Positions 36,474 to 44,961 of a stretch of 60,863 bases of DNA are shown in pieces. The position numbers and the translations under genes were made by a program. The notes beneath the pieces were generated by a model. The model was given only the letters and a program-made list of their open reading frames with translations. It ran no database searches and was not told where the DNA came from. Within the stretch, counting starts at the first letter, position 1; each line of letters starts with the position of its first letter. This DNA is from Gemmatimonadota bacterium (GTDB lineage: Bacteria > JAAXHH01). Where the stretch lies: the NCBI GenBank assembly GCA_009838645.1, contig VXRC01000027.1, forward strand, positions 1 through 60,863, read 5' to 3'.

Positions 36474-37316
36474 ATGACCATTACCAGTCTGCAGAACCCC
36501 CGGATCAAGGCGATCCGCGCGCTCTCACAGCGCAAACGGCGGCAGGAGAACGGATTGTTCTTCGCGGAAGGCATCCGGCTCGTCGACGAGGCGGTGCAGA
36601 CCGGAGCGGACGTCGAAACCCTCGTCGTTGCGCCGGAACTGCTTCGAAGCGATTTCGGTCGGGACACGGTACGCCGGGCGAGGGAAGAAGGCGTCGAAAT
36701 CCTGGAGGTCGGCGCCGACGTCTTTCGATCGTTGTCGGGGAAGGACGGACCGGCGGGCATCGGGGTGGTCGCCAGGCAGCGATGGACCGCCCTGGACGAC
36801 GCGGGTGTGGGGCGGGGAAGCGGCGATGCTGCCGCAGACGATGCCGCCGCAGCCGCCACCCTGGGCTGGGTGGTCCTCGAGGACGTGGGCAACCCGGGCA
36901 ACCTCGGTTCGATCCTTCGGACGAGCGAGGCGGTGGGCGCGTCTGGCATCATCCTGCTGGGGGAGACGGTGGATCCCTACGATCCCGCGTCCGTGCGGGG
37001 CAGCATGGGCGCGATATTCTCGCAGCGGGTCGTCCGTTCGTCGCTCGAAGCGCTGATCCCCTGGAAGCGCCGGACTGGAATCCCGATGGTTGGCACGTCG
37101 GACGCCGCGTCGGCCGACTTCAGGTCCGTGACCTACGACCTACCCCTCCTCCTGTGCCTGGGTGGCGAGCAGCACGGTCTCTCCAGAGCAGTCATGGATG
37201 CCTGCGATACCGTGGTACGCATTCCCATGGCCGGCCGGGCCGATTCCCTGAATCTGGCTGTGGCCGCGGGCGTAATGCTGTACGAGGTGTTGAGCCGGGT
37301 GCGGGGTGAGGTCTGA
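36474..37316 (+). CDS. SpoU/TrmH-family RNA 2'-O-methyltransferase
   Basis: A 280-residue SPOUT enzyme with an N-terminal substrate-binding domain (LQNPRIKAIRALSQRKRRQENGLFFAEG) and the three knot motifs: NPGNLGSILRTSEA, LLLCLGGEQHGLS and IPMAGRADSLNLAVAAGVMLYE. This architecture matches methylases of 23S rRNA such as the RlmB/TsnR type. The linker between domains (near residues 112-130) is Ala/Asp-rich and contains a 15-bp tandem duplication. It is convergent with the FGE-like gene, with only seven bases between stops. Confidence 0.9.
   Translation: MTITSLQNPRIKAIRALSQRKRRQENGLFFAEGIRLVDEAVQTGADVETLVVAPELLRSDFGRDTVRRAREEGVEILEVGADVFRSLSGKDGPAGIGVVARQRWTALDDAGVGRGSGDAAADDAAAAATLGWVVLEDVGNPGNLGSILRTSEAVGASGIILLGETVDPYDPASVRGSMGAIFSQRVVRSSLEALIPWKRRTGIPMVGTSDAASADFRSVTYDLPLLLCLGGEQHGLSRAVMDACDTVVRIPMAGRADSLNLAVAAGVMLYEVLSRVRGEV
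36824..36853. repeat. In-frame duplication, 15 bp x 2, SpoU linker
   Basis: gatgctgccgcagac and gatgccgccgcagcc follow each other in the interdomain linker of the SpoU methylase, lengthening it by five residues. Confidence 0.65.
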
Positions 37317-37323
37317 TCCTTTC

Positions 37324-38271
37324 CTACACATCAATAACACATCGAATACCGTGATCGTTCGTATTTCGTGTATCTGGTGGATAGAATAGACGTTGTGCGC
37401 CTCTGCACTGATACGCGGCACAGAGCCACGCTCCGCCCCGCATGGCGCGACAGGGATGTTTCGGCGGATTCTCCGGTCCTTGTGGATTCTTACTGGGGCT
37501 TTCGGGATAGTAGTCGGGATCGTACCAGTCGCTGCACCACTCACGTACAAGCCCCGCCATGCCTGAAACGCCACACCAACTTCGGTCGCTGGGATAGTCC
37601 CGGGCAGGCCTGGGACCTTCAAGCTGCGCGACGTGATCGGAAAGCCAACAGGGATTGTCATACGAGCCATCCTCGTTACGGGACCCACCGCCGTTTAGCC
37701 ATTCCCTCCATGCATCGAGATCGGTGAAATGACGGCCGGCAATTTCGTTGGCGCAACGACATATATCCTCGATCCACGCGTTTCCCCATGGGAAGACGTA
37801 TCCTTCAGGACCCCGCGCCGCGTATTCCCATTCTGCTTCCGTAGGCAGACGGCCTCTCGCCCAAGCGCAATAGGCGGATGCGTCTTCCCAACTCACCGAA
37901 CTGACCGGAAGAGGTTCACTTCCGGGTATAGGCAACCCTTCAGTCCACGCACTGTTCCATGACCTATGGATATCTTGATCAACCGGAGGCTCTCTTCCCG
38001 AATCTTCAATGAAGGCGTGGTATTGTCCGATCGTGACCGGTTCTTCATACATCCAGCACGCACTGATCTCGACTTCGTGCTCGTGTAATTCGCCAATCCA
38101 GTGCTTCCCGCCAACGGTATGATCCAACCACCTCTGGTCCCATCCCATCTCCTTCCAGAGCGCCAGTACGGCCTTACGGTCAGATCCCATCGTAAATCTA
38201 CCTTCGGGGACTAGTACTAGGGACGCACCGTCTACATCGTTCGTCGCCCTTCCGAGGGAAGCGGCATTCAT
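37324..38271 (-). CDS. Formylglycine-generating enzyme family protein
   Basis: A 315-residue FGE-sulfatase-domain protein. The N-terminal block LVLVPEGRFTMGSD, then RLPTEAEWEYAARG, VREWCSDWYDPDYY and RGGAWLC are all family blocks. The catalytic cysteine pair of genuine FGE (Cys-X4-Cys) is present as Cys284 and Cys289 in WLCAAYQC, so copper-dependent oxidation of a cysteine to formylglycine is possible; most bacterial relatives lack the pair. No sulfatase gene is in the window. Base composition is less GC-rich than the neighbours, which suggests recent acquisition. Confidence 0.85.
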   Translation of the reverse strand: MNAASLGRATNDVDGASLVLVPEGRFTMGSDRKAVLALWKEMGWDQRWLDHTVGGKHWIGELHEHEVEISACWMYEEPVTIGQYHAFIEDSGREPPVDQDIHRSWNSAWTEGLPIPGSEPLPVSSVSWEDASAYCAWARGRLPTEAEWEYAARGPEGYVFPWGNAWIEDICRCANEIAGRHFTDLDAWREWLNGGGSRNEDGSYDNPCWLSDHVAQLEGPRPARDYPSDRSWCGVSGMAGLVREWCSDWYDPDYYPESPSKNPQGPENPPKHPCRAMRGGAWLCAAYQCRGAQRLFYPPDTRNTNDHGIRCVIDV

Positions 38272-38460
38272 TCAATATCCTCCTTCCGCAAAACTTCATT
38301 GGATTCGGCATCGACATGGCTGCACGACCATCGGTATTGCGGCTGGTTGTTTTAGATCGGAAAACTACTTTTCCTTGTCTTGGATGCACCGGTCGGCTTA
38401 TAATACCGGTCTGACTTCGGCAATCCCTGCACCATAAATCTATAACAAAGAGGTACGCCC

Positions 38461-39612
38461 ATGCCAGTTACCCGCCGCGCTTTTCTGGAAACCTCCGCCC
38501 TCGCGCTGACCGGCCTTGCCGCTGGTCACGCGGCGTCCGCGAAGGCCCACGCCGCACCGGTACCCACCAACCACGGCGCCCCCGCGCCGCCGACCATTGT
38601 TTCGTCTCGCAACGGGATCCGCGGTGTCAGGAAGGCCTACGAGATGATGACGAAGGACCAGGCCGACCCGCTCGACGCGGTCATCGCCGGCGTGAACATA
38701 CAGGAGCTGGATCCGAATGACCAATCCGTGGGGTTGGGCGGGCGTCCGAACGCGGACGGCGTCGTCACCCTGGACGCCTCGGTCATGCACGGACCCACCC
38801 GGCGGGCCGGTTCCGTCGCCGCGCTGGAGGATATCGCCTCGGCGTCGCTGGTGGCCAAGGCGATCATGGATTATACCGATCACATCATGCTGGTCGGCAA
38901 GGGCGCGAAGCGCTTCGCCCTGGGCATGGGTTTCAAGGAGCAGAACCTGCTGTCCGAAGAGAGCAGGCAGGACTGGCTGCGCTGGCGGTCCCAGCTCAAC
39001 CCGGACGACGACTGGCTCGACCACGAGGACGACATCGTGATCGACCGTCCGGGCGGCACGATCAACATGTGCGGCGTGGACGCCAACGGAGATATCGGCA
39101 GCGTGACGACCACGAGCGGCCTTTCCTGGAAGATCCCGGGCCGCGTGGGCGACAGCCCCATCATCGGCACGGGGCAGTACTGCGACAACGAAGTGGGCGC
39201 CGCCGGTTCCACGGGCCGTGGAGAAGCGAACATCAAGGTTTGCGGCGCATTTCTCATCGTGGAATTCATGCGGCAGGGCAAATCACCCCAGGAAGCCTGC
39301 CTGGCTACGCTCGAACGGGCCGTGGCCATGACGGAGGACCGCCTGCTGACGGACGACGGCCGGCCCATGTTCAGCCTGAACTTCTACGCCGTGGCCAAGG
39401 ACGGCCGGTTCGGCGGGGCGACCATGTACCAGATGCCGGATGAATACCTGGAGTACTTCCCGGGACGGGACAGCTACGCCGTGGCCAACGCCGACGGCGC
39501 CCGGCTGGTACCCCTGGCCTACGTCTTTGACAAATCGAAGATCCCCGCGCCGACGATGGAACGGTTGATGGAACGGGTGGAAGAAAGGAAGTTGGAGCGG
39601 CAGCAGAGATAA
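38461..39612 (+). CDS. Tat-exported N4-glycosylasparaginase / type III asparaginase
   Basis: A 383-residue Ntn-hydrolase precursor. The N-terminus TRRAFLETSALALTGLAAG is a twin-arginine signal, so it is folded before export. The block IPGRVGDSPIIGTG and AGSTGRGE match glycosylasparaginase, which removes GlcNAc from asparagine. The nucleophile should be Thr200 in PGGTINM, where self-cleavage yields two subunits. The residue before it is Gly, as in isoaspartyl peptidases, not Asp as in glycosylasparaginase. Release of sugars from glycoproteins would fit the nearby sialidases. Confidence 0.85.
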   Translation: MPVTRRAFLETSALALTGLAAGHAASAKAHAAPVPTNHGAPAPPTIVSSRNGIRGVRKAYEMMTKDQADPLDAVIAGVNIQELDPNDQSVGLGGRPNADGVVTLDASVMHGPTRRAGSVAALEDIASASLVAKAIMDYTDHIMLVGKGAKRFALGMGFKEQNLLSEESRQDWLRWRSQLNPDDDWLDHEDDIVIDRPGGTINMCGVDANGDIGSVTTTSGLSWKIPGRVGDSPIIGTGQYCDNEVGAAGSTGRGEANIKVCGAFLIVEFMRQGKSPQEACLATLERAVAMTEDRLLTDDGRPMFSLNFYAVAKDGRFGGATMYQMPDEYLEYFPGRDSYAVANADGARLVPLAYVFDKSKIPAPTMERLMERVEERKLERQQR

Positions 39613-39675
39613 ACCTGTTGGCCCGACCTGGTGTACTGGTAGGAATCCGGTCAACAGGAAACTCCGAGGTAGTGA

Positions 39676-40491
39676 ATGACGCTGAATGAACAGCAGATCG
39701 CCGCGTTCCACGAATCGGGATACCTGTTCTTCGCGGGATTGCTCGACGAAGAGGAAGTGAGGACGCTTAAGAACGCGGTGCCGGACGTGCTCAGCCGGGA
39801 GGGACCGGAGGTAGTGCGGGAGAAGGAAGACCCCACGGCCGCCCGGTTGGCCTTCGGAGCGCATACTTACTCCGAGCCCTTCGAACGGTTGGCGCGGCTT
39901 CCTCGCCTGATGGACCCGGTCCGCCAGTTGCTGGGGGACGAGGTCTACCTGCACCAGACCCGCATGAACCCCAAGCAGGGCTTCGGGAGCGGGGCGTCGT
40001 GGACCTGGCACCAGGATTACCCGTCATGGTACAAGGTCGACGGCATGCCCGAGCCGAATTGCATCATGGCGTCGGTGTTCATCGATGATTGCACGCCGGT
40101 CACCTCGCCGCTCCTGATCATTCCGGGTTCCCACCGGTGGGGCCTGCTGGACTCGGAACTGCACGAGGACGCGAAAGGCCGCGGCTACGATCTTTTCCAC
40201 ATCGACCAGCCGACGCTTCAGCAACTGGCCGACGAGAACGGCATCGAACCGCTGATCGGTCCGGCGGGCTCGGTCGCCCTGATCCACTGCAATATCGTCC
40301 ACGGATCTGCGGACAACGTCTCCCCTTGGCGCCGGGCTATCTTCTACCTGATCTATAACGCTACGAGTAACGGTTGCACGCGCGAGGTCAGGCCCTGGTA
40401 CCAGAACAACCGGGACTTCACGCCCCTGGAACCGATCGGGGATGACGGGCTGCGGGCGTACAATACCGCGCAGGCCCCCCCGGCTCGCTAA
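39676..40491 (+). CDS. Phytanoyl-CoA dioxygenase (PhyH) family protein
   Basis: A 271-residue Fe(II)/2-oxoglutarate dioxygenase. The iron ligands are His112 and Asp114 (WHQDYPSW) and His209 (NIVHGS), with the 2-oxoglutarate arginine in the following RRAIFY segment. TSPLLIIPGSHRWG is characteristic of the ectoine-hydroxylase-like branch. Members hydroxylate many small molecules; the substrate is not predictable, and there are no ectoine genes. It ends in a convergent gap filled by a 20-bp repeat array. Confidence 0.9.
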   Translation: MTLNEQQIAAFHESGYLFFAGLLDEEEVRTLKNAVPDVLSREGPEVVREKEDPTAARLAFGAHTYSEPFERLARLPRLMDPVRQLLGDEVYLHQTRMNPKQGFGSGASWTWHQDYPSWYKVDGMPEPNCIMASVFIDDCTPVTSPLLIIPGSHRWGLLDSELHEDAKGRGYDLFHIDQPTLQQLADENGIEPLIGPAGSVALIHCNIVHGSADNVSPWRRAIFYLIYNATSNGCTREVRPWYQNNRDFTPLEPIGDDGLRAYNTAQAPPAR

Positions 40492-40549
40492 TCCCGCCTG
40501 ATCCAATCTAAACCGGGCCAGTCCAATCTAGTCCACGCCACGCCACCTA
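40488..40549. repeat. Tandem array, about 20 bp x 3-4, spanning two stop codons
   Basis: The triplet cta recurs at 40488, 40508, 40528 and 40547 within related units (atccaatcta, gtccaatcta). The first overlaps the PhyH stop and the last is the stop of the convergent mannonate-dehydratase-like gene, so the gap and both gene ends belong to one periodic structure. Confidence 0.8.
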
Positions 40550-41533
40550 ATCCGCGGCATTCGCCGCCTGGATCGCCGCGTGGATGTACCCGTAGGCGTA
40601 GGCGAATCCCACCTGGCCCGCTTCGGGCCCCGAAATGCCGGGTACGTGGTCCGGCATGATCATGTACTCGTATCCCACTTCCTTGTAGGTGCGCATTGCT
40701 TTCAGCATGTCGACGTCGCCCTCGTCCGGGAAGACCTCCACGAATTTGTTCAGCCGTCCCTTGATGTTCCGGAAGTGGACGTTGAAGATCTTCTTCCGGG
40801 TGCCGAAATAGCGGATCACGTCATAGATCTCTTCCGAGGGGTTCTCCAGGCTTTCCGACATGCAACCCTGGCAGAAGTTCAGCCCGTTGTAGGGACTGTC
40901 GTACAGGTCGATGAGCTTCTTGAAACCGTCCGACATGCCCAGCACCCGGGCAACGCCGCGGTACGTGCGGCCGTGCCCGATGCCCGGGTCCGACGGGTGG
41001 CACGCCATCTGTACCTTGTATTCCTCGGCCACGGGGATGATCGTCTTCAGCCAGTGGTCGATGCGTTCCCACATCTCGTCCTCGTCGGCGGGACCCCCTT
41101 CGAATTCGGGCCGGGACTGGTCCAGCTTGTCGTAGTCGAAGGTCGACAGCTTCGCGCCGCCGCGGCCGTAACTGGGTTCGGTACGCAGGTGGCCCAGCAG
41201 GGTGATGTTGTAGTTCAGTCCCCTTATCCCGGCCTCCGAAGCCATGCGCACGGTCTCGCACATGCGGTCCAGCGCGCGGTCCCGCGCATCGCTCTTGCCC
41301 AGGAATATGGCGCCGGCCTCGTTGTGGAAGGCACTCGTGGAGCCCAGGGGGATATGGATCATCTCGAGGTTGATCCCGTACCGGTCGAACCGCTCGCGCT
41401 GGGCTTTCAGCAGGTCGGTCGTCCACTCGGCCCAGGGCTCCGCCGGCGTCTGGTCCACGTTGAACACGCCGAGTTGGGCCAGGACCTCGATGTCCGTGTC
41501 ATTTCTGCAACGGGTCTGCGTTCCGATGTACAT
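40547..41533 (-). CDS. Mannonate dehydratase-like TIM-barrel enzyme
   Basis: A 328-residue protein of the UxuA/xylose-isomerase-like barrel fold. The blocks MACHPSDP, NFCQGCMSE, VHFRNIKG and FPDEGDVDMLKAMR followed by MPDHVPG match the metal-binding and active-site regions of mannonate dehydratase, which makes 2-keto-3-deoxygluconate from mannonate. UxuA is usually about 350-390 residues, so this one is slightly short. The ATG at 41533 has GGAGG seven bases upstream. It follows an AmpG-like carrier on the same strand, 23 bases away, perhaps forming an uptake and catabolism pair. Confidence 0.85.
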   Translation of the reverse strand: MYIGTQTRCRNDTDIEVLAQLGVFNVDQTPAEPWAEWTTDLLKAQRERFDRYGINLEMIHIPLGSTSAFHNEAGAIFLGKSDARDRALDRMCETVRMASEAGIRGLNYNITLLGHLRTEPSYGRGGAKLSTFDYDKLDQSRPEFEGGPADEDEMWERIDHWLKTIIPVAEEYKVQMACHPSDPGIGHGRTYRGVARVLGMSDGFKKLIDLYDSPYNGLNFCQGCMSESLENPSEEIYDVIRYFGTRKKIFNVHFRNIKGRLNKFVEVFPDEGDVDMLKAMRTYKEVGYEYMIMPDHVPGISGPEAGQVGFAYAYGYIHAAIQAANAAD

Positions 41534-41556
41534 GTATGGCCTCCATGGTTCGGTGA

Positions 41557-42975
41557 TCAGGTCGCTTCTTCGGGTTCTTCTTGCATGGTCTTGCCGAAAA
41601 TCCGCACGCGCTTGCCGGAGAGCAGGTCCCTCAGCTTGCTCCGGATGGCCCAGAGACACGCGAGAGACGGGATCACCATCAGCGCCGTGATAATGAAAAA
41701 GGTCCCCCAGTCGCCATCGAGCCAGTCGACCATCGCGCCCGAGGACGCCGCGAAGAGAGTTCGCCCCGCCGTTCCGATCGAGGCCATCAGCGCGTATTGC
41801 GTGGCCGTATAGGTCCGGTCGACGAGCATCGAGATAAAGGCGACGAATATGACTGTCGCAAAGGCACCCGTAATGTCGTCCGCCACGACCGCCGTCGCGA
41901 ACATCAACTCGGACTTGCCCGTCCAGGCCAGGGTGGCGAACAGCAGATTGGTGGCCGCCATGGCGATCCCCGCCGCGAACATGGCCGGTATCAGTCCGAC
42001 CCGAATGGCGAAGAAACCGCCCAGCACGGTGAAGGCCACGGTGACGACCCATCCCAGCCCCTTTGAATAGAGGGCGATGTCCGACAGGGTGAATCCGATC
42101 TCCCGGTAGAAGATGAGGGACATGCGGCCCAGGAACGCTTCGCCGATCTTGAACAGGAAGACGAATCCGAGCACGGCGGCGGCGATGGCGATTCCGTTGC
42201 GCCGGAAGAAGCTCGTCAACGGATTGGCCACGGTACCCGCGAACCAGGCGACGACGCGGCCGAATCCACTCGGCAGCGCCAGGCCGGAGGCGATTCGTTC
42301 GTCGTCCTCGGCCTGTGCCGCGATGCGATCGGCGGCGGTGGGCTCGCGAACGAAGGCGAGCCCGATGTTACAGAGAATAACCACCGTCCCGAGACAGAGG
42401 AAGGTGGTCTGCCAGTAGTCTTCGACGCCGGCGTTCTGCAGGGCCTGCGCGGTCTCCAGGGCGATCACGCCGCCGAGTTTGAACCCCGTCCACCACCCGA
42501 CGACGGCCGTGGCCGCGCCGGCGGCCATGGATTCGGATTCCGAGGTGCCAATCTGCTCGATGCGCAGCGCGTCGATCGCGATGTCCTGGGAGGCGGACGC
42601 GATGGCGATGACGAGTCCGATCGCTACGACAACGCTGAGGTCCGCTGTAGGTTGGGCGAGACTCCAGAGCACCAGGCAGGCCAGGATGACGGCCTGAAGT
42701 GTAACGATCCAGGCCCGCCGGTGACCGAGCCATCCGGTCAACAGCGGCAACCGTATGCGGTCGATCAGCGGCGCCCAGAGGAAGTTGAAGGCGTACACGC
42801 CGAAGATCAGGCTGGCCCAGCCAATGGCCGTGCGGGAAAGCCCGTCTTCTTTCAACCAGAGATTGAGGCAGCTGCCGATGAGCACCCAGGGGAATCCGCT
42901 GATGATCCCGAGCAGCAGAATGCGGGCCATGCGGCGCTCGAAGTAGATCGATAGCGATTCCCTGAAGCTACGCAA
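41557..42975 (-). CDS. AmpG-like MFS transporter
   Basis: A 472-residue 12-14 span major-facilitator protein. Early blocks GIISGFPWVLIGSCLNLWLKE, FNFLWAPLIDR and GHRRAWIV resemble AmpG muropeptide permease and its relatives, and ASASQDIAIDALRIE is the AmpG-type motif of the fourth to fifth span. In enterobacteria AmpG imports cell-wall fragments; in other phyla related carriers import other sugars. It is next to a mannonate-dehydratase-like enzyme, so a sugar-acid substrate is also plausible. Confidence 0.8.
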   Translation of the reverse strand: MRSFRESLSIYFERRMARILLLGIISGFPWVLIGSCLNLWLKEDGLSRTAIGWASLIFGVYAFNFLWAPLIDRIRLPLLTGWLGHRRAWIVTLQAVILACLVLWSLAQPTADLSVVVAIGLVIAIASASQDIAIDALRIEQIGTSESESMAAGAATAVVGWWTGFKLGGVIALETAQALQNAGVEDYWQTTFLCLGTVVILCNIGLAFVREPTAADRIAAQAEDDERIASGLALPSGFGRVVAWFAGTVANPLTSFFRRNGIAIAAAVLGFVFLFKIGEAFLGRMSLIFYREIGFTLSDIALYSKGLGWVVTVAFTVLGGFFAIRVGLIPAMFAAGIAMAATNLLFATLAWTGKSELMFATAVVADDITGAFATVIFVAFISMLVDRTYTATQYALMASIGTAGRTLFAASSGAMVDWLDGDWGTFFIITALMVIPSLACLWAIRSKLRDLLSGKRVRIFGKTMQEEPEEAT

Positions 42976-43087
42976 GGTCTCTCCCCGGTTGCGGTTCGTT
43001 CCCGAGCCGGCCGTGGTTGGGATGGGGTGTAGAAGACGACGGGAATGTATGCACCCCCACAGGCATCGTCAATTGAATTGCAGGTGT

Positions 43088-43151
43088 CCGGACCATCGCC
43101 TGACGGCGCCCCGGACCGTCGCCTGCCAGCGCCCCGGATCGCCCGATCCGG
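43088..43151. repeat. Tandem array, 23 bp x 2.8
   Basis: Units start at 43088, 43111 and 43134 (ccggaccatcgcctgacg and variants) in the divergent 235-base gap between the AmpG-like and cytochrome genes. The period is not a multiple of three. No promoter boxes are obvious within it. Confidence 0.85.
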
Positions 43152-43210
43152 TGGTGAATGCGAAGGCGGTAGTCGTTGACAGGAAGGCGGGATTCCCATA
43201 GGATAGAACC

Positions 43211-43765
43211 ATGTTTTCGGCTGGGACAACGTGGTTGAAGCCGGCCCGGGCGCATCGACGATCGGACGGCCTGTGGTTCGTCTGCGTCATAGGGTTCGTC
43301 GGCGTGCTGGTGCTTATTCTCACCGGTTGCGGCTCGTCCGGTTCGGACGCGGAGTCAACGGACCCAGACAACAAGGAGGCCGTTGCCCGGGCGTTCATGG
43401 TCCAGTTGGTCGAAGGCACGATTACGCCGGGGACGATCGGCTTCCACGAGATCCCCGAGGAGTTCGTGCAGGATGGAAAGGCGTTGTATGCCCGGTACGG
43501 CTGTACCGTGTGCCACGGTCTGGACGGTCATGGCGACGGACCGATTTCCTACACGCTGAAACCCCCTCCCCGCGATTTCCGGGACCCGGGGGCTTACCGC
43601 ATCGGCCGTGACGTGGTCACGATCGCCGGCATGCTGAAAGACGGCATCCCCGACAGCCCGTCCATGGTGCCCTTTCCCCATATCAAGGACGAAGAGCGCT
43701 TCAAGATCGCCATGTACGTGGCTTCGCTTCAGCCGTCTGCGGACGCGCCTTCATCCGAACCATAG
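43211..43765 (+). CDS. Lipoprotein c-type cytochrome
   Basis: A 184-residue protein with an N-terminal span ending in a lipobox (LTGC, Cys40) and one haem c site CTVCH at 98-102. The axial Met is likely in SPSMVPFPH near residue 157. Domain size fits a class I monohaem cytochrome anchored by lipid on the periplasmic side. It opens a three-gene run with a PCu(A)C protein and an SCO protein, both of which serve the copper centre of cytochrome oxidase, so it may deliver electrons to or assist that enzyme. Confidence 0.88.
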   Translation: MFSAGTTWLKPARAHRRSDGLWFVCVIGFVGVLVLILTGCGSSGSDAESTDPDNKEAVARAFMVQLVEGTITPGTIGFHEIPEEFVQDGKALYARYGCTVCHGLDGHGDGPISYTLKPPPRDFRDPGAYRIGRDVVTIAGMLKDGIPDSPSMVPFPHIKDEERFKIAMYVASLQPSADAPSSEP

Positions 43766-43773
43766 TACTCAAC

Positions 43774-44223
43774 ATGACGAACAAGAATCTTCAAGGGTAT
43801 GTTTTCTGTATCTGGACTTTGATGGTGCTCGTCACGGCCGCCTGCCAGCCGGCGGACGACCTGGAAATCGACGGGGCCTGGATTCGGGCTACACCGCCGA
43901 ACAGGGACGTCACCGCCGCCTACCTGGTGATCACGAACCGGTCGGACCAGCCCAGGGAACTGCGGTCCGTGGAGACGCCGGCCGCGGCGTACACGGAACT
44001 ACATGCCATGCGCCAAGTTGACGATATGATGGAGATGGAGAAGATCGAAGGCGTGGTGGTTCCGGCGCAAGGCGAGGCCGTACTGGAACCCGGCGGCAAC
44101 CACATCATGTTGTTCGGTGTAAGCAATCCGCTGGCGGAAGGGGAAGTGGTTGCTCTTACGCTGCGCTTCGACGATCAATCGGCACGGACCGTCACGGCCG
44201 AGGTGCTGAAGAGCCGTCCGTAG
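43774..44223 (+). CDS. PCu(A)C-type periplasmic copper chaperone
   Basis: A 149-residue protein with a signal peptide and a lipobox-like TAAC (Cys24). The copper motif H-x-M...M...H-x-M is present: ELHAMRQVDDMMEM and later NHIMLFG. PCu(A)C carries Cu(I) to the CuA site of cytochrome c oxidase, often with SCO. It starts eight bases after the cytochrome gene and is followed by SCO, so the genes are probably one operon. Confidence 0.9.
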   Translation: MTNKNLQGYVFCIWTLMVLVTAACQPADDLEIDGAWIRATPPNRDVTAAYLVITNRSDQPRELRSVETPAAAYTELHAMRQVDDMMEMEKIEGVVVPAQGEAVLEPGGNHIMLFGVSNPLAEGEVVALTLRFDDQSARTVTAEVLKSRP

Positions 44224-44261
44224 GCGCGTTCATTTTGCGCAGTTGATCTAAAGGTATTCCA

Positions 44262-44903
44262 TTGGGTTCAAAGACGCCTGGTTATCATTCGACGATTACG
44301 ATCCTCAGCGGTCTGGCCACCCTGGTCGCCGCGGGCCTGCTGCTCTTCCCCGGATGCCGCGCCGAACCGCCGCCACCGCCGCAGATCGACATCCCCGAAC
44401 TGCTGGACTACGGCGAACGGTTTGGCGGTGATTTCATGCTGACCGACCAGGACGGGGAGCGGTTCGACCTGTCCGAGCACCGCGGCGACGCCTTCCTGAT
44501 CTTCTTCGGCTATACCTACTGCCCCGACGCCTGTCCGCTCATGCTCTCCAAGCTGGCGGCCGTCTACGACGTGCTGGATCTCGAACCTGGACAGCGCGTG
44601 CGTACGATATACGTCACGGTCGATCCCAGGCGCGACACGCCGAAGCAGCTCGGGGATTACCTGGCCTACTTTTCCACGGTGGACGTCCGCGGCCTCACGG
44701 GATCGCGGGAGGAGATCGACGCGGTCGCCGAACGGTACGGCGTGCTGTACAAGTTGCAGCAGCCGAACGAGGCGGGGCATTACCTGGTAGCCCATACGAC
44801 CACCCTGTTCCTCGTGGACCGGGAGGGCCGGCTGCGCTACCGGTTCCATCCGAGCGACACCCCGGAATACATCGCGGCAGGTATCAAACTGCTCTTCGAA
44901 TAG
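44262..44903 (+). CDS. SCO1/SenC-family copper protein
   Basis: A 213-residue thioredoxin-fold protein with an N-terminal span and a possible lipobox (LFPGC, Cys32). The copper-binding cysteines are Cys87 and Cys91 in YTYCPDACP, and the third ligand is the conserved His in LVAHTTTLF near 178. It acts in assembly of the CuA centre of cytochrome oxidase as thiol reductase or copper donor. Translation appears to start at TTG 44262 behind AAGG. The gene is convergent with FtsX-4. Oxidase subunit genes are not in this window. Confidence 0.93.
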   Translation: MGSKTPGYHSTITILSGLATLVAAGLLLFPGCRAEPPPPPQIDIPELLDYGERFGGDFMLTDQDGERFDLSEHRGDAFLIFFGYTYCPDACPLMLSKLAAVYDVLDLEPGQRVRTIYVTVDPRRDTPKQLGDYLAYFSTVDVRGLTGSREEIDAVAERYGVLYKLQQPNEAGHYLVAHTTTLFLVDREGRLRYRFHPSDTPEYIAAGIKLLFE

Positions 44904-44961
44904 ACTGTAGAACATGCCTCGCGAGATCGATCGTGGATTGCGGAACCGGCGTGCTGGCGGC

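Noticed and set aside
40547-42052. A 501-codon frame that would fuse 173 extra residues to the mannonate-dehydratase-like protein
   Set aside because: The extra part is an out-of-frame reading of the AmpG-like carrier gene. The ATG at 41533 has its own ribosome site and family homology begins there.
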